45,650 bases of DNA from assembly GCA_031418215.1 (NCBI GenBank), contig JANOXC010000096.1, forward strand, positions 1 through 45,650, written 5' to 3'. The position numbers and the translations under genes are program-made. This DNA comes from JANOXC01 sp031418215 (GTDB taxonomy: Bacteria > Bacteroidota > Bacteroidia > AKYH767-A > OLB10). Of the stretch, positions 10,046-17,904 are shown in pieces. The notes under the pieces were generated by a model. The model did no database searches, was not told the origin of the DNA, and saw nothing but the letters and a program-made list of their open reading frames with translations. Within the stretch, counting starts at the first letter, position 1. Each line of letters starts with the position of its first letter.

Positions 10046-10076
10046 AGAAAAACCCCGAAGCTACGCTTCAGGGTTT
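10046..10076 (-). terminator. Rho-independent terminator downstream of tRNA-Cys remnant
   Basis: On the minus strand the sequence reads CCCTGAAGC-GTA-GCTTCGGGG followed by TTTTTC. It lies directly 3' of the tRNA-Cys fragment at 10081-10101, the position a tRNA terminator would take, and could also have been carried there with the fragment. Confidence 0.6.
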
Positions 10077-10080
10077 TGTT

Positions 10081-10101
10081 GAGGTCGAGAGCGGATTTGA
10101 A
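10081..10101 (-). other. 21-bp 3' fragment of tRNA-Cys (possible attachment-site remnant)
   Basis: These 21 bases are identical to 12645-12665, the 3' end of the intact tRNA-Cys (acceptor strand, T-arm 3' strand and part of the T loop, plus the discriminator). Identity stops abruptly in the T loop. The rest of a tRNA is absent, so it is not functional. The 2564-bp spacing between the copies brackets the delta-60 gene and the small frameshifted gene. Integrase elements that use tRNA genes leave direct repeats of this kind, but no integrase is present here. Confidence 0.7.
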
Positions 10102-10332
10102 TGAACTTTTTAGTCTAATACAAATAGCTTTAAATCAAATAGATATGCTTAGTTTTTTATGCTTGTTTCGAATGGTGAAGCAAAAGGCGAAACACAAAAT
10201 GAAGTTCAGCCCGGAACATTGTCTGGCAGAACATTATTTTAGCAATAACAGTTAAGGTTTTCCTACCCGTCATTGGGAGGCACGAAACAATCTGTTTCTT
10301 TACACATCGCAGTCTGGCCCGTCCTAATTAGG

Positions 10333-12108
10333 TTACTGTTTAATAAATTTATAATTCGCTAATCCGGTATTAAGAATATAAACACCGGGTTGTAATACAG
10401 CAATATCTAGGTGGTGTATGCCAGGCGTGGTAAATTGTAAGTAGTTTTCCATTAATTTTTTCCCTAACATATCATACACTTTTATGGGCCCTGTGCACTC
10501 TCCAACAATATTAAGATAATCAGCAGCTGGATTGGGATATATATAATTAAAAGGTGAATGGCTAATCTCATAAACATTTACAGGTGTATAAGGTACTACG
10601 GATATAGTGATAATAGCAGCTCCTGCATCTCCCCGATTCAGGTAATTGGACGAATCACAATAAGTGCTTACGCAATTATTCGAATCTGTTATGGTGAGGC
10701 AAATAGCATAATAGCCCGGATTAATGTAAGTATGTGAAGGAGTGGCACTGGTAGAAGTAGTACCATCTCCCCACTCCCATAGATAAGTAAAAGGAGGTGT
10801 GCCTCGTGAATCATCCATCAATAACCAATTGTGAGGAATTGTATCAGGCGAAACAGTAAAATAGGCATAACAGGAATTATAACGGGCTAACGCAAAATCA
10901 TAAACGTTACTCACCACCTTATGTCCAGCTACAACAATTTTACCATCGTTCTGTATTAACAACGACCTGCCGGAAACACTTACCCCGGTTCCGAAAGAGG
11001 TGGTTTCAATACCATCAAGACTGAAAGAGGTATCAAGAGTGCCATCTTTGTTATATCGTGCAATAACGAACCGGTAGTTAGCCCCGTTTCCTGATTCACC
11101 GCATAATAATATTTTACCATCCTTTTGCAGTGCAAGCCCGAAACTTGCATCTATACCAAGAACATTGGTAATTACCATCCCGCCTGAGCCGAAAGAACTA
11201 TCTATGCTTCCATCACTGTTAAATTGCAACAGTGATATATCATCTGATGCGGTACTATAACCTGCGAGGAGGATATGACCATCCTGCTGCGCAGCTATCG
11301 CAAAGGCACCATCATTTATGTTTGTATCTCCTGCAATCACTCTTCCATTAATACCGAATGAATTATCAAGCACACCGTTAGTGTCGTAACGGGCCAGTGC
11401 AAAGTCGTCATTATTCAATACACTGTAAGTATAACCTCCAACCAGGATTTTACCATCACGCTGAACAGTCATTGCAGTAGCAACATCATTATTGCCATTG
11501 AAATCCGTAGTTACAATACCTCCTGTGCCGAAGGCAGAATTTCCAATTGCAATTAATCCAAAATCAGAATTTACTCCTATATTACTTTCACCTGCCAGCA
11601 AAATCACACCGTTGCTTAACAGTACCATAGCATTGGCATGGTCAGCTCCCGAATTTCCTAAATTGCTTGTAACCCAGCCATTGAATCCAAAGGATAAATC
11701 AAGGTTTCCGGTGGTATCGAACCGGGCACATGCGAAGTTATTCCCAACCGATGAACCAACCAATCCCGCAAGAATAATTTTACCATCGGGCTGAATGGTT
11801 ATTGAGCTGCCATTGGTGGTCTCGTTTAGAAAGGTATTAGTTACAATTCCGCCAATGCCGAATCCGCCATCAAGCGTTCCGTCTGTATTATATCGGGCTA
11901 ATGCAAAACTCGCACTGCTGGTTCCGCCAACCACTAATTTCCCATCCTGCTGAATAGCAACTGAGCGACCAAAATCATAGTAAGTTCCAAAATCAGTAAC
12001 CACCTTTCCTCCCGTTCCGAATGAAAGGTCAATAGAACCCGATTGAGCGTGAGTGGACAGTACGGAAGCCATTAGGAAAACCAATAAATAAATTTTATTA
12101 ACCTGCAT
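10333..12108 (-). CDS. Delta-60 repeat and PKD domain T9SS-secreted protein
   Basis: 591 residues. The signal peptide ends at about residue 21 (STHA/QS). Seven delta-60-type units follow over about 22-410, each with a form of G-x-(I/L)-D-x-SFG-x-GG and VQxDGKIL(V/L)GG; they resemble blades of a propeller. The fourth unit is shortened: LIAIGNSAFGTGG lacks the usual RYNxDGxLD link, so a few codons seem to have been lost in frame. A PKD domain (about 414-490; FTYLWEWGDGTTS ... PGYYAICLTITDS) and a type A sorting domain (YPNPAADYLNI ... PGVYIL, about 520-591) complete it. It is probably a surface or released adhesin-like protein; no enzymatic motif is seen. It is encoded alone on the minus strand, between the tRNA-Cys remnant and the tRNA-Cys gene. 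Confidence 0.85.
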   Translation of the reverse strand: MQVNKIYLLVFLMASVLSTHAQSGSIDLSFGTGGKVVTDFGTYYDFGRSVAIQQDGKLVVGGTSSASFALARYNTDGTLDGGFGIGGIVTNTFLNETTNGSSITIQPDGKIILAGLVGSSVGNNFACARFDTTGNLDLSFGFNGWVTSNLGNSGADHANAMVLLSNGVILLAGESNIGVNSDFGLIAIGNSAFGTGGIVTTDFNGNNDVATAMTVQRDGKILVGGYTYSVLNNDDFALARYDTNGVLDNSFGINGRVIAGDTNINDGAFAIAAQQDGHILLAGYSTASDDISLLQFNSDGSIDSSFGSGGMVITNVLGIDASFGLALQKDGKILLCGESGNGANYRFVIARYNKDGTLDTSFSLDGIETTSFGTGVSVSGRSLLIQNDGKIVVAGHKVVSNVYDFALARYNSCYAYFTVSPDTIPHNWLLMDDSRGTPPFTYLWEWGDGTTSTSATPSHTYINPGYYAICLTITDSNNCVSTYCDSSNYLNRGDAGAAIITISVVPYTPVNVYEISHSPFNYIYPNPAADYLNIVGECTGPIKVYDMLGKKLMENYLQFTTPGIHHLDIAVLQPGVYILNTGLANYKFIKQ

Positions 12109-12254
12109 ATAATTTTATTTTCAATAAAAATAGATATTATCCGGCTGCCACATCCAATATCCGAATCTTTTCCGCAAACTAATGGAACTTTGTAATATGA
12201 AATTATGCGGGTTTGAGCATTCTTTCAGGAGGTAAAAATGCTAATGCCAATAAA

Positions 12255-12561
12255 ATGATGGATAATATTGTTGGCGAATTTATCGTAGAACAAGTGAATG
12301 ATCCAGTTTGGAAACCTGATTTTGAAGAATATAATGATATCGAGGACGAGCTGGATTTTTACCCAAAAAAATTTGCCGGTTAGCAGTCCCGGAAATTATG
12401 CAATTTTATATATCACTGAAGAAACAGGAATGTTGGTACCTGATGATTACTATTGTTCAGCTGAAAAGATTGTTGAGTTTGCCAGAAAAATACAATCTAC
12501 AACTGTTGAACAAATAGGTGAAACATTTTACAATCAAGGTGAAACAAATGGGGGTATTTAA
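12255..12561 (+). pseudogene. Small acidic protein gene with frameshift at an A7 tract
   Basis: Two reading frames join into one coherent protein of about 101 residues. The first part starts at ATG 12255 (MMDNIVGEFIVEQVND ... ELDFYPK) and hits a stop at 12381. The second frame carries LPVSSPGNYAILYITEETG ... TFYNQGETNGGI and ends at 12561. They meet at an A7 run (12365-12371); with six A residues the two would be one frame. The first frame is also open upstream to 12201 (LSILSGGKNANANK), so the original gene may have been longer. I do not recognise the family. The protein is small, acidic and ends in a helical segment; immunity-type proteins have that look, but nothing proves it. A strong terminator follows. 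Either a recent single-base inactivation, a homopolymer sequencing error or slippage is possible. Confidence 0.55.
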
Positions 12562-12591
12562 ATGGTTTTATCCAAAAGTCCGAAAAAATGA

Positions 12592-12629
12592 AAGCCTGCT
12601 AATCAATCAATTAGCAGGCTTCGGTTTTT
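12592..12629 (+). terminator. Bidirectional intrinsic terminator
   Basis: AAGCCTGCTAAT-CAATCA-ATTAGCAGGCTT is a perfect 12-bp stem followed by CGGTTTTTA on the plus strand. On the minus strand it is followed by TCATTTTTT. It can end both the small gene at 12255-12561 and the tRNA-Cys transcript coming from the other side. Confidence 0.85.
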
Positions 12630-12645
12630 AAAATAAGTACCTCGG

Positions 12646-12716
12646 AGGTCGAGAGCGGATTTGAACCGCTGTACAAGGTTTTGCAGACCTCTGCCTAACC
12701 GCTCGGCCACTCGACC
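12646..12716 (-). tRNA. tRNA-Cys (anticodon GCA)
   Basis: On the minus strand the acceptor arms GGTCGAG and CTCGACC pair perfectly, the anticodon loop reads CTGCAAA with anticodon GCA, the T-arm is GCGG-TTCAAAT-CCGC, and the discriminator is U73, the identity base for cysteine. Length is 71 bases; CCA is not encoded. Its last 20-21 bases recur at 10081-10101. Confidence 0.95.
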
Positions 12717-12907
12717 AATTTTGAAGGGGCAAACATAATAAAATTTCTGACGTTTTGCAGGGCTTCCCGGCCAATCCTTAAACAGCAGAAAATCAGGATA
12801 TGTTGCGTTTATTTACGGAATTGACCCAATTCTTTATGATTTTTAGCATAATGCCTGTGATTTCTGCTGAGTTTTAATATTTTTACCAAAAGTGATCAAT
12901 TAAATTT

Positions 12908-13255
12908 ATGCTATTTTCAAAAACAGTTGCCGGTTATCATATGCTCATGATTTTATCTGCCGTTGACGGTCAAACGAACCTGGCTGAGCTGAAGATTATC
13001 CGTAAGTATATGTCGGAGCATTTTAATGATGACATTGACTTTGATGCTGAAACTGAAATAGTACGAAACATTAAACCTGAAGACTATCCGATTCACTTTA
13101 ACAATGCCATGAACAGTTTTTACCTGGATTCTAATGTCAAGGATAGAAACCATTTTATCGATTTTGCTGTGAAACTCGTTATTGCTGATAAAGATGTTTC
13201 ACACAAGGAAAATCTTTTTCTCAATGAACTTTTTAATGCATGGGAAAGTAACTAG
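12908..13255 (+). CDS. TerB-like helical protein
   Basis: 115 residues, all helical in character. The pattern near the N-terminus (ILSAVDGQTNLAELKIIRKYM) and near the C-terminus (VKLVIADKDVSHKENLFLNELF) is that of TerB/DjlA-type domains, where acidic residues after AVDG and ADKDVS bind metal. Such small proteins are widespread in Bacteroidota with no defined job; a link to tellurite resistance should not be assumed since no other ter genes are here. It is monocistronic and stands between tRNA-Cys and a trans-sulfuration gene. Confidence 0.65.
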   Translation: MLFSKTVAGYHMLMILSAVDGQTNLAELKIIRKYMSEHFNDDIDFDAETEIVRNIKPEDYPIHFNNAMNSFYLDSNVKDRNHFIDFAVKLVIADKDVSHKENLFLNELFNAWESN

Positions 13256-13425
13256 GTTATTGAGTTAATAGTTGTCATTTAATTGGTTCAAGGGGACAAC
13301 TTTTTCAACAGAAAAGTTCTTCGTTTACATAACTCGTTGTTTCTTTAGCAAATTAAACCACCATTCAAGATTAGAATTGAATCCAGGGTTAACAGTCCTC
13401 ATATTTGAAGAATAATCTATTCGTA

Positions 13426-13495
13426 AATTCGTACAGATTCGTAATTCGTTGATAATTTTAAATTCGTATAGATTCGTAATTCGTTGATAATTTTA
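13426..13495. repeat. Tandem 35-bp repeat, two copies (ATTCGTA family)
   Basis: Two adjacent 35-bp units differ at about one base (TTCGTACAG versus TTCGTATAG) and each holds ATTCGTAATTCGTTGAT. The same core occurs at 15449-15842 and 23522-23562. The array runs up to the start region of the next gene. Confidence 0.8.
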
Positions 13496-13499
13496 AATT

Positions 13500-13507
13500 T
13501 ACCTTTG
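13500..13507 (+). promoter_or_regulatory. Candidate -7 element (TACCTTTG)
   Basis: TACCTTTG fits the Bacteroidota TAnnTTTG element. Transcription would begin about at 13512-13515, on or beside the ATG at 13514, so the mRNA would be almost leaderless. No TTG sits at the normal -33 distance, so this call is tentative. Confidence 0.4.
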
Positions 13508-13513
13508 CGCCCA

Positions 13514-14668
13514 ATGAAAAACAACAAGATGAAATTTGGCACCAAAGCCATCCATGCCGGTCAGGAACCGGACCCTGCCACAGGAGCAATCATGACTCCC
13601 ATTTATCAAACTTCAACCTATGTTCAGGCATCTCCTGGAAAGCATAAAGGCTATGCTTATGCACGTGGGAAAAACCCAACGCGTTCAGCATTGGAAAAAA
13701 ATATTGCCGCATTAGAGAATGCCCAATTCGCACTCTGCTTCAGCAGTGGTATGGGTGCCAGTGATGCAATCATCAAGTTATTGCGCCCTGGCGATGAAGT
13801 TATTGCAACAAATGATATATATGGTGGCAGTTACCGCATGTTCACTAAAGTATTTGCACATTTTGGTATTAAGTTTCATTTTGTGAATATGTATGATGTG
13901 TCAAATATTAAGCAATACATCAATGCAAATACTAAAATGCTTTGGGTGGAAACGCCTACCAATCCAACCATGGGAATTATTGATATTGCAGGATGTGCTG
14001 AAATTGCAAAGCAAAATAAATTGATGTTGGTAGTTGATAATACATTTGCTTCTCCATACCTGCAAAACCCGCTCGATCTGGGTGCTGATATTGTTTTGCA
14101 TTCAGCAACTAAATATCTGGGAGGACATTCAGATGTCATTATGGGAGCATTGTGTATCAATAGTGAGAATATATATAATGAGCTTGCTTTTATTCACAAT
14201 AGTTGCGGTGCTGTTCCGGGGCCGATGGATAGTTTCCTGGTGTTAAGAGGAATTAAAACATTGCATGTTCGCATGGAGCGTCATTGTTCAAATGGAAAAG
14301 CGGTGGCTCATTTTTTACGCAATCACCCTAAAGTGAATAAAGTTTATTGGCCCGGATTCGAAGATTTTAAAAATCATGCCATTGCTAAAAAACAAATGCG
14401 CGATTTTGGCGGAATGATTTCGTTCACATTAAAAAATGCATCAGTTGAAGATACATTTGCAATGGCATCACGCACATCCGTATTCTCATTGGCTGAATCA
14501 TTGGGAGGTGTTGAATCACTGATTAACCATCCTGCATCGATGACACATGCTTCTATTCCCAAAGAGGAAAGAGATAAGGCAGGGGTCACTGATACATTGC
14601 TTCGTTTAAGTGTGGGTATTGAAGATATTGATGATTTGCTCGAAGACTTAAAACAAGCCATAGGATAA
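13514..14668 (+). CDS. PLP-dependent trans-sulfuration enzyme (cystathionine gamma-synthase/beta-lyase family)
   Basis: A cytosolic pyridoxal-phosphate enzyme of Met/Cys metabolism, about 385 residues, the normal size. Family features: KFGTKAIHAGQEPDPATGA at the N-terminus, YAYARGKNPTR, CFSSGMGA (phosphate binding), WVETPTNPT, VVDNTFASP (cofactor Asp) and the Schiff-base lysine in SATKYLGGHSDV (Lys200 counted from 13514). The C-terminal SLGGVESLINHPASMTHA is also typical. Sequence alone does not separate synthase, gamma-lyase and beta-lyase activities. The start at 13514 is preferred to an upstream ATG at 13484 that lies in the repeat and before the putative promoter; 13529 is another option. 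An ABC ATPase gene follows 5 bases later. Confidence 0.88.
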   Translation: MKNNKMKFGTKAIHAGQEPDPATGAIMTPIYQTSTYVQASPGKHKGYAYARGKNPTRSALEKNIAALENAQFALCFSSGMGASDAIIKLLRPGDEVIATNDIYGGSYRMFTKVFAHFGIKFHFVNMYDVSNIKQYINANTKMLWVETPTNPTMGIIDIAGCAEIAKQNKLMLVVDNTFASPYLQNPLDLGADIVLHSATKYLGGHSDVIMGALCINSENIYNELAFIHNSCGAVPGPMDSFLVLRGIKTLHVRMERHCSNGKAVAHFLRNHPKVNKVYWPGFEDFKNHAIAKKQMRDFGGMISFTLKNASVEDTFAMASRTSVFSLAESLGGVESLINHPASMTHASIPKEERDKAGVTDTLLRLSVGIEDIDDLLEDLKQAIG

Positions 14669-14673
14669 TATAT

Positions 14674-15447
14674 ATGGTTAAGATGCAAGCTGCTTCTATC
14701 ATCAAAGTAAGCAACCTCACGAAAAGTTATGCTGATTTTGAGGCGGTGAAAGGCATTTCCTTTGAAGTGATGGAAGGTGAAATTTTCGGATTGCTAGGCC
14801 CTAATGGTGCGGGAAAAACTACGACGCTGGAAATTATTGAGACTTTACGGGAAAAAACTTCTGGTGATGTTACAGTAGCTGGTATGAATATTGAAAAACA
14901 TGCCAATGCAATTAAACAAATCATAGGTGTGCAATTACAGGCAGCCGGTTATTACCCAAGTCTTACACTTGCTGAATTATTGATGTTGTTTGCCGGATTA
15001 TATAATGTGACCATCAACATTCACGAAATGTTGAAATTAGTTGGCCTTGAAGATCGCGGAAAATCGAAATACAAGGAATTGTCAGGTGGGCAGAAACAAC
15101 GGTTTTCTATCGCAACAACATTAATCAATGAGCCTAAAATTGTTTTTCTGGATGAACCAACTACTGGCTTAGATCCACAGGCCAGAAGGAATTTATGGGA
15201 GTTGGTGCGCACAATCAGGGATAAAGGTGCTACGGTTGTTATTACAACACATTACATGGATGAAGCAGAACAATTATGTGATCGTGTTGCTGTGATGGAG
15301 TTAGGGAAAATTATTGCATTAGACACACCCGATAAATTGATTGATGATCTTGTTGCAACCGGTTTTGTAAGAACTAAAGAAGTTAAAAAAGCGAACCTCG
15401 AAGATGTGTTTCTTAATCTTACAGGACAGGAGTGGAAGGATGAATAA
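14674..15447 (+). CDS. ABC transporter ATP-binding protein (ABC-2 type exporter)
   Basis: 257 residues with a full nucleotide-binding domain: Walker A GPNGAGKTTT, Q-loop at GVQLQAAGYYPSLT, signature LSGGQKQRF, Walker B IVFLDEPTTGLDP and H-loop VITTHYMDEAEQ. The C-terminal tail ends EDVFLNLTGQEW, the CcmA/NodI-like form found with ABC-2 permeases. Its permease is the gene at 15858, separated by a 410-bp repeat-filled gap. The substrate is unknown. Confidence 0.9.
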   Translation: MVKMQAASIIKVSNLTKSYADFEAVKGISFEVMEGEIFGLLGPNGAGKTTTLEIIETLREKTSGDVTVAGMNIEKHANAIKQIIGVQLQAAGYYPSLTLAELLMLFAGLYNVTINIHEMLKLVGLEDRGKSKYKELSGGQKQRFSIATTLINEPKIVFLDEPTTGLDPQARRNLWELVRTIRDKGATVVITTHYMDEAEQLCDRVAVMELGKIIALDTPDKLIDDLVATGFVRTKEVKKANLEDVFLNLTGQEWKDE

Positions 15448-15857
15448 GCATCAACGAATTACTAATCATTACGAATATACGAATGAATTAAATCTGCGAA
15501 CTACTACCTGCGAATTACGAATAAATACTAATTTACGAATAAAAAAACCTGCGAATTACAAATAAATACTAATTTACTAATAATAAGGAATAGCGAATTA
15601 CTAATTGTTAAGAATATTCCAATCCTAGAACATATGAATCACCTAAATATATTGTTTAGCAGAGTTGATTCTCAAATTAAAGTTCATCAATTAGTATATT
15701 CGTAAAAATTCGTAATTCGTTGATACTAATAAAATCGTAAAACTTGAATTACAGCTGTATGTATTGTTTGACTAGGTAGTTCATTAATTAAACTTTCATC
15801 TATTAGTAAATTCGTAAAAATTCGTAATTCGTTGATACTAATTAAACAATATCTTCA
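15448..15857. repeat. 410-bp gap filled with ATTCGTA-type repeats
   Basis: No gene is visible. The stretch is built from degenerate direct and inverted copies of ATTCGTAATTCGTTGAT and its complement. The clearest are two 40-bp direct copies at 15691-15730 and 15803-15842 that differ at one base, and an inverted copy starting at 15449. The gap splits an ATPase gene from its permease, so the repeats probably expanded inside a former operon. Confidence 0.75.
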
Positions 15858-16955
15858 GTGAAAAAATATAGTCAACTAAAAGCTATGTTTGCCATCAGCA
15901 GGGCAAGCTTTCGTTCAATTACACGAAGTCCTTCTGCCGTAGTTTTTACGCTGGTTTTTCCATTGATTTTTATTTTGGTTTTCGGATTTATAGGAGGCGG
16001 TGGTATAAAGATGGACGTCGGCGTTTCTTCCAAATGTGATAAGGCAAATCCAATCTATATGCGTGCACATTTCATTCCTGCAATTGGATTGATTGAAAGC
16101 ATGAGTGATGAAGAACAACATTCGAAACTGACTAAGGGAAGTTTGGACGCAATCCTTACCATTATTCCTGTTATGAAGGATTCTGTGAGAACATATATTG
16201 TCGAACTGCAAACAACAACTGCTAGTTTGGAAAAGGGAACAATTGCACGCTCTATGTTTGAACACCTCATTGATAAATCAAATCTCGATGCTGCAAAAGT
16301 GATGCACCCAATGGCAGAGCTCCGCGAAACAACCGTTAAGGGAAGGGAATATAAAACAATTGATTTTATTCTTCCGGGTCAGTTGGGATTTTCACTACTT
16401 AGCAGTGGCGTATTTGGAACTGCTTTCGTTTTTTATAACTTAAGACAAACATTAGTTATTAAACGCTTTTTTGCAACACCTATTCGCAAGCCTTTCATTG
16501 TCCTTGGTGAAGCACTCAGCAGGCTGGTTTTTGCATTGCTTGGCTCCATGTTTCTTATTTTGATTGGTTATTTCGCCTTTGGTTTTACATTGATTCATGG
16601 CTTTACCACTTTCATCAATATGCTCCTCTTGTCGGCTTTAGGACTTATCGTATTCATGGGATTTGGCTTTGTCGTTTCAGGTATTGCCAAGAGTGAAAGC
16701 ACAATTCCACCACTGGCCAACATCGTGACGCTGCCACAATTTCTTTTGTCCGGGACCTTTTTTGGCATTGAGGCTTTTCCTTCCTGGCTGCAACCCATTT
16801 GCAGGGCATTACCCTTAACTTATTTGAATGACGCCATGCGGAAAGTCGCTTTTGATGGGGCTTCACTGCCTGATATTTATGTGCAGCTCTTGATTATTGT
16901 AGCTTGGGGTATTGGAATTTACGCACTGGCCATTAAATTTTTTCGATGGGAATAG
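15858..16955 (+). CDS. ABC-2 type transporter permease
   Basis: 365 residues from a GTG start. The first span is at about 28-50 (VVFTLVFPLIFILVFGFI), a periplasmic domain of about 120 residues follows, and five more spans lie in the C-terminal half (GFSLLSSGVFGTAFVF; LVFALLGSMFLILIGYFAF; MLLLSALGLIVFMGFGFVV; PPLANIVTLPQFLLSGTFF; LLIIVAWGIGIYAL). The order fits ABC-2 membrane proteins that export drugs, lipids or polysaccharide. Its ATPase partner lies upstream at 14674. The GTG start is kept because it adds the basic cytosolic tail (MKKYSQLKAM); ATG 15885 is the alternative. Confidence 0.85.
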   Translation: MKKYSQLKAMFAISRASFRSITRSPSAVVFTLVFPLIFILVFGFIGGGGIKMDVGVSSKCDKANPIYMRAHFIPAIGLIESMSDEEQHSKLTKGSLDAILTIIPVMKDSVRTYIVELQTTTASLEKGTIARSMFEHLIDKSNLDAAKVMHPMAELRETTVKGREYKTIDFILPGQLGFSLLSSGVFGTAFVFYNLRQTLVIKRFFATPIRKPFIVLGEALSRLVFALLGSMFLILIGYFAFGFTLIHGFTTFINMLLLSALGLIVFMGFGFVVSGIAKSESTIPPLANIVTLPQFLLSGTFFGIEAFPSWLQPICRALPLTYLNDAMRKVAFDGASLPDIYVQLLIIVAWGIGIYALAIKFFRWE

Positions 16956-17085
16956 CAATTGTGTCTGATTGTCATAGTATTTTTGCTGGCATGATTTTCA
17001 TGTAAGAGACAATTAAGTTGTCAGAAAAACAAGATTTAAAGGATTACTTCGTTCAATAATATATATCAAACTATAAAATAAAAAA

Positions 17086-17772
17086 ATGGCATACCAGGGA
17101 ATTTATTTGATTTCGATTGTATTTATGGTAATTGGCTGGCTCGTTAGCATGCAGCTTAAGAAGAAATTTGCAAAGTATTCAGAGACGCCAATTAGTTCCG
17201 GGTTAAGTGGTCAGCAGATCGCTGAGAAGATGTTGAACGACAGTGGAATTAACGACGTAAAAGTTATTTCAGTCGAAGGGCGACTGACAGATCATTATAA
17301 TCCACTTGATAAGACAGTGAATTTAAGTCATGATGTTTTTTACGGACGCAATGCTGCTTCCGCTGCCGTAGCTGCTCATGAATGTGGGCACGCAGTACAA
17401 CATGCAAAGGCTTATACCATGTTGCAACTTCGGAGCGCTTTGGTGCCTGTGGTGAGTTTTGCATCTAAATGGGTGCATTGGGTGCTGTTAGGTGGTATAT
17501 TGCTAGTCAATACATTTCCATCACTTTTATTGTTTGGCATTGTGATGTTTGCCGCAACAACATTATTCAGCTTTGTCACTTTACCCGTTGAATTTGATGC
17601 CAGCAGAAGAGCATTAGTATGGTTGGAAACAAGCCGTGTAACATCATCCCAGGAACATGAACAGTCAAAGGATGCGCTTTGGTGGGCTGCCATGACATAC
17701 GTTGTTGCCGCTTTGGCTGCACTTGCTACGTTGATGTATTACGTTATGATTTTTATGGGCAGAAGAAACTAA
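17086..17772 (+). CDS. YugP-like zinc metallopeptidase, membrane-bound
   Basis: 228 residues, the usual length for the YugP/neutral zinc metallopeptidase family. An N-terminal span (about 5-22) is followed by the conserved block SGLSGQQIAEKML, then LSHDVFYGRNAAS and the zinc site AAHECGHAVQH (His98, Glu99, His102). Two or three spans follow (WVHWVLLGGILLV; LLLFGIVMFAATTLF; MTYVVAALAALATLMYYV). FDASRRAL supplies the conserved downstream acidic residue. It is probably an inner-membrane protease; physiological substrates are unknown for the family. It is transcribed alone, with a terminator immediately after. Confidence 0.88.
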   Translation: MAYQGIYLISIVFMVIGWLVSMQLKKKFAKYSETPISSGLSGQQIAEKMLNDSGINDVKVISVEGRLTDHYNPLDKTVNLSHDVFYGRNAASAAVAAHECGHAVQHAKAYTMLQLRSALVPVVSFASKWVHWVLLGGILLVNTFPSLLLFGIVMFAATTLFSFVTLPVEFDASRRALVWLETSRVTSSQEHEQSKDALWWAAMTYVVAALAALATLMYYVMIFMGRRN

Positions 17773-17794
17773 TATTTAAAGCTATTCTTTAAGG

Positions 17795-17825
17795 AACGGG
17801 TAGAGCGATTTACTCGTTTTTTTTT
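17795..17825 (+). terminator. Intrinsic terminator after the YugP-like gene
   Basis: AACGGGTA-GAGCGATT-TACTCGTT forms a stem with one G-U pair, followed directly by a run of eight or more T. Confidence 0.7.
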
Positions 17826-17846
17826 ACCCATTTTAAAAAAAATAAT

Positions 17847-17876
17847 TTGTTTTCTGAATAATTAATAATACTTTTC
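17847..17876 (+). promoter_or_regulatory. Candidate Bacteroidota promoter
   Basis: TTG at 17847-17849, then 19 bases, then TACTTTTC at 17869-17876, one mismatch from TAnnTTTG. It lies 28 bases before the start of the lipoprotein gene at 17905. Confidence 0.55.
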
Positions 17877-17904
17877 AGCCATTAACCCACTAAAAACCAA
17901 TAAA

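Larger units (their letters stand above)
9585..10332. other. 748-bp gap with repeats and tRNA remnant
   Basis: There is no credible gene between the receptor and the delta-60 protein. The gap holds an AT-rich upstream region, a GC-rich hairpin repeat near 9867, a T-rich palindrome (about 9988-10057) around the motif AGCGAAAACTGTTTGC, a terminator hairpin, and a 21-base fragment of tRNA-Cys. Short frames crossing it are artefacts of these structures. Confidence 0.6.

Noticed and set aside
10081..10101. Second tRNA-Cys gene
   Set aside because: Only the last 21 bases are present; anticodon and D arms are absent.
9855..10255. Short frames of 60-104 residues on both strands
   Set aside because: They cross a GC-rich intergenic repeat, a palindrome and a tRNA remnant; none has a plausible protein composition.
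12298..12561. Start at ATG 12298 for the small gene
   Set aside because: Its first 24 residues are an out-of-frame reading of the other half of the gene; the coherent protein needs the frame from 12255 and a one-base correction.
12908..13255. Tellurite resistance locus
   Set aside because: Only a lone TerB-like domain is present; no terC, terD or terZ genes are near.
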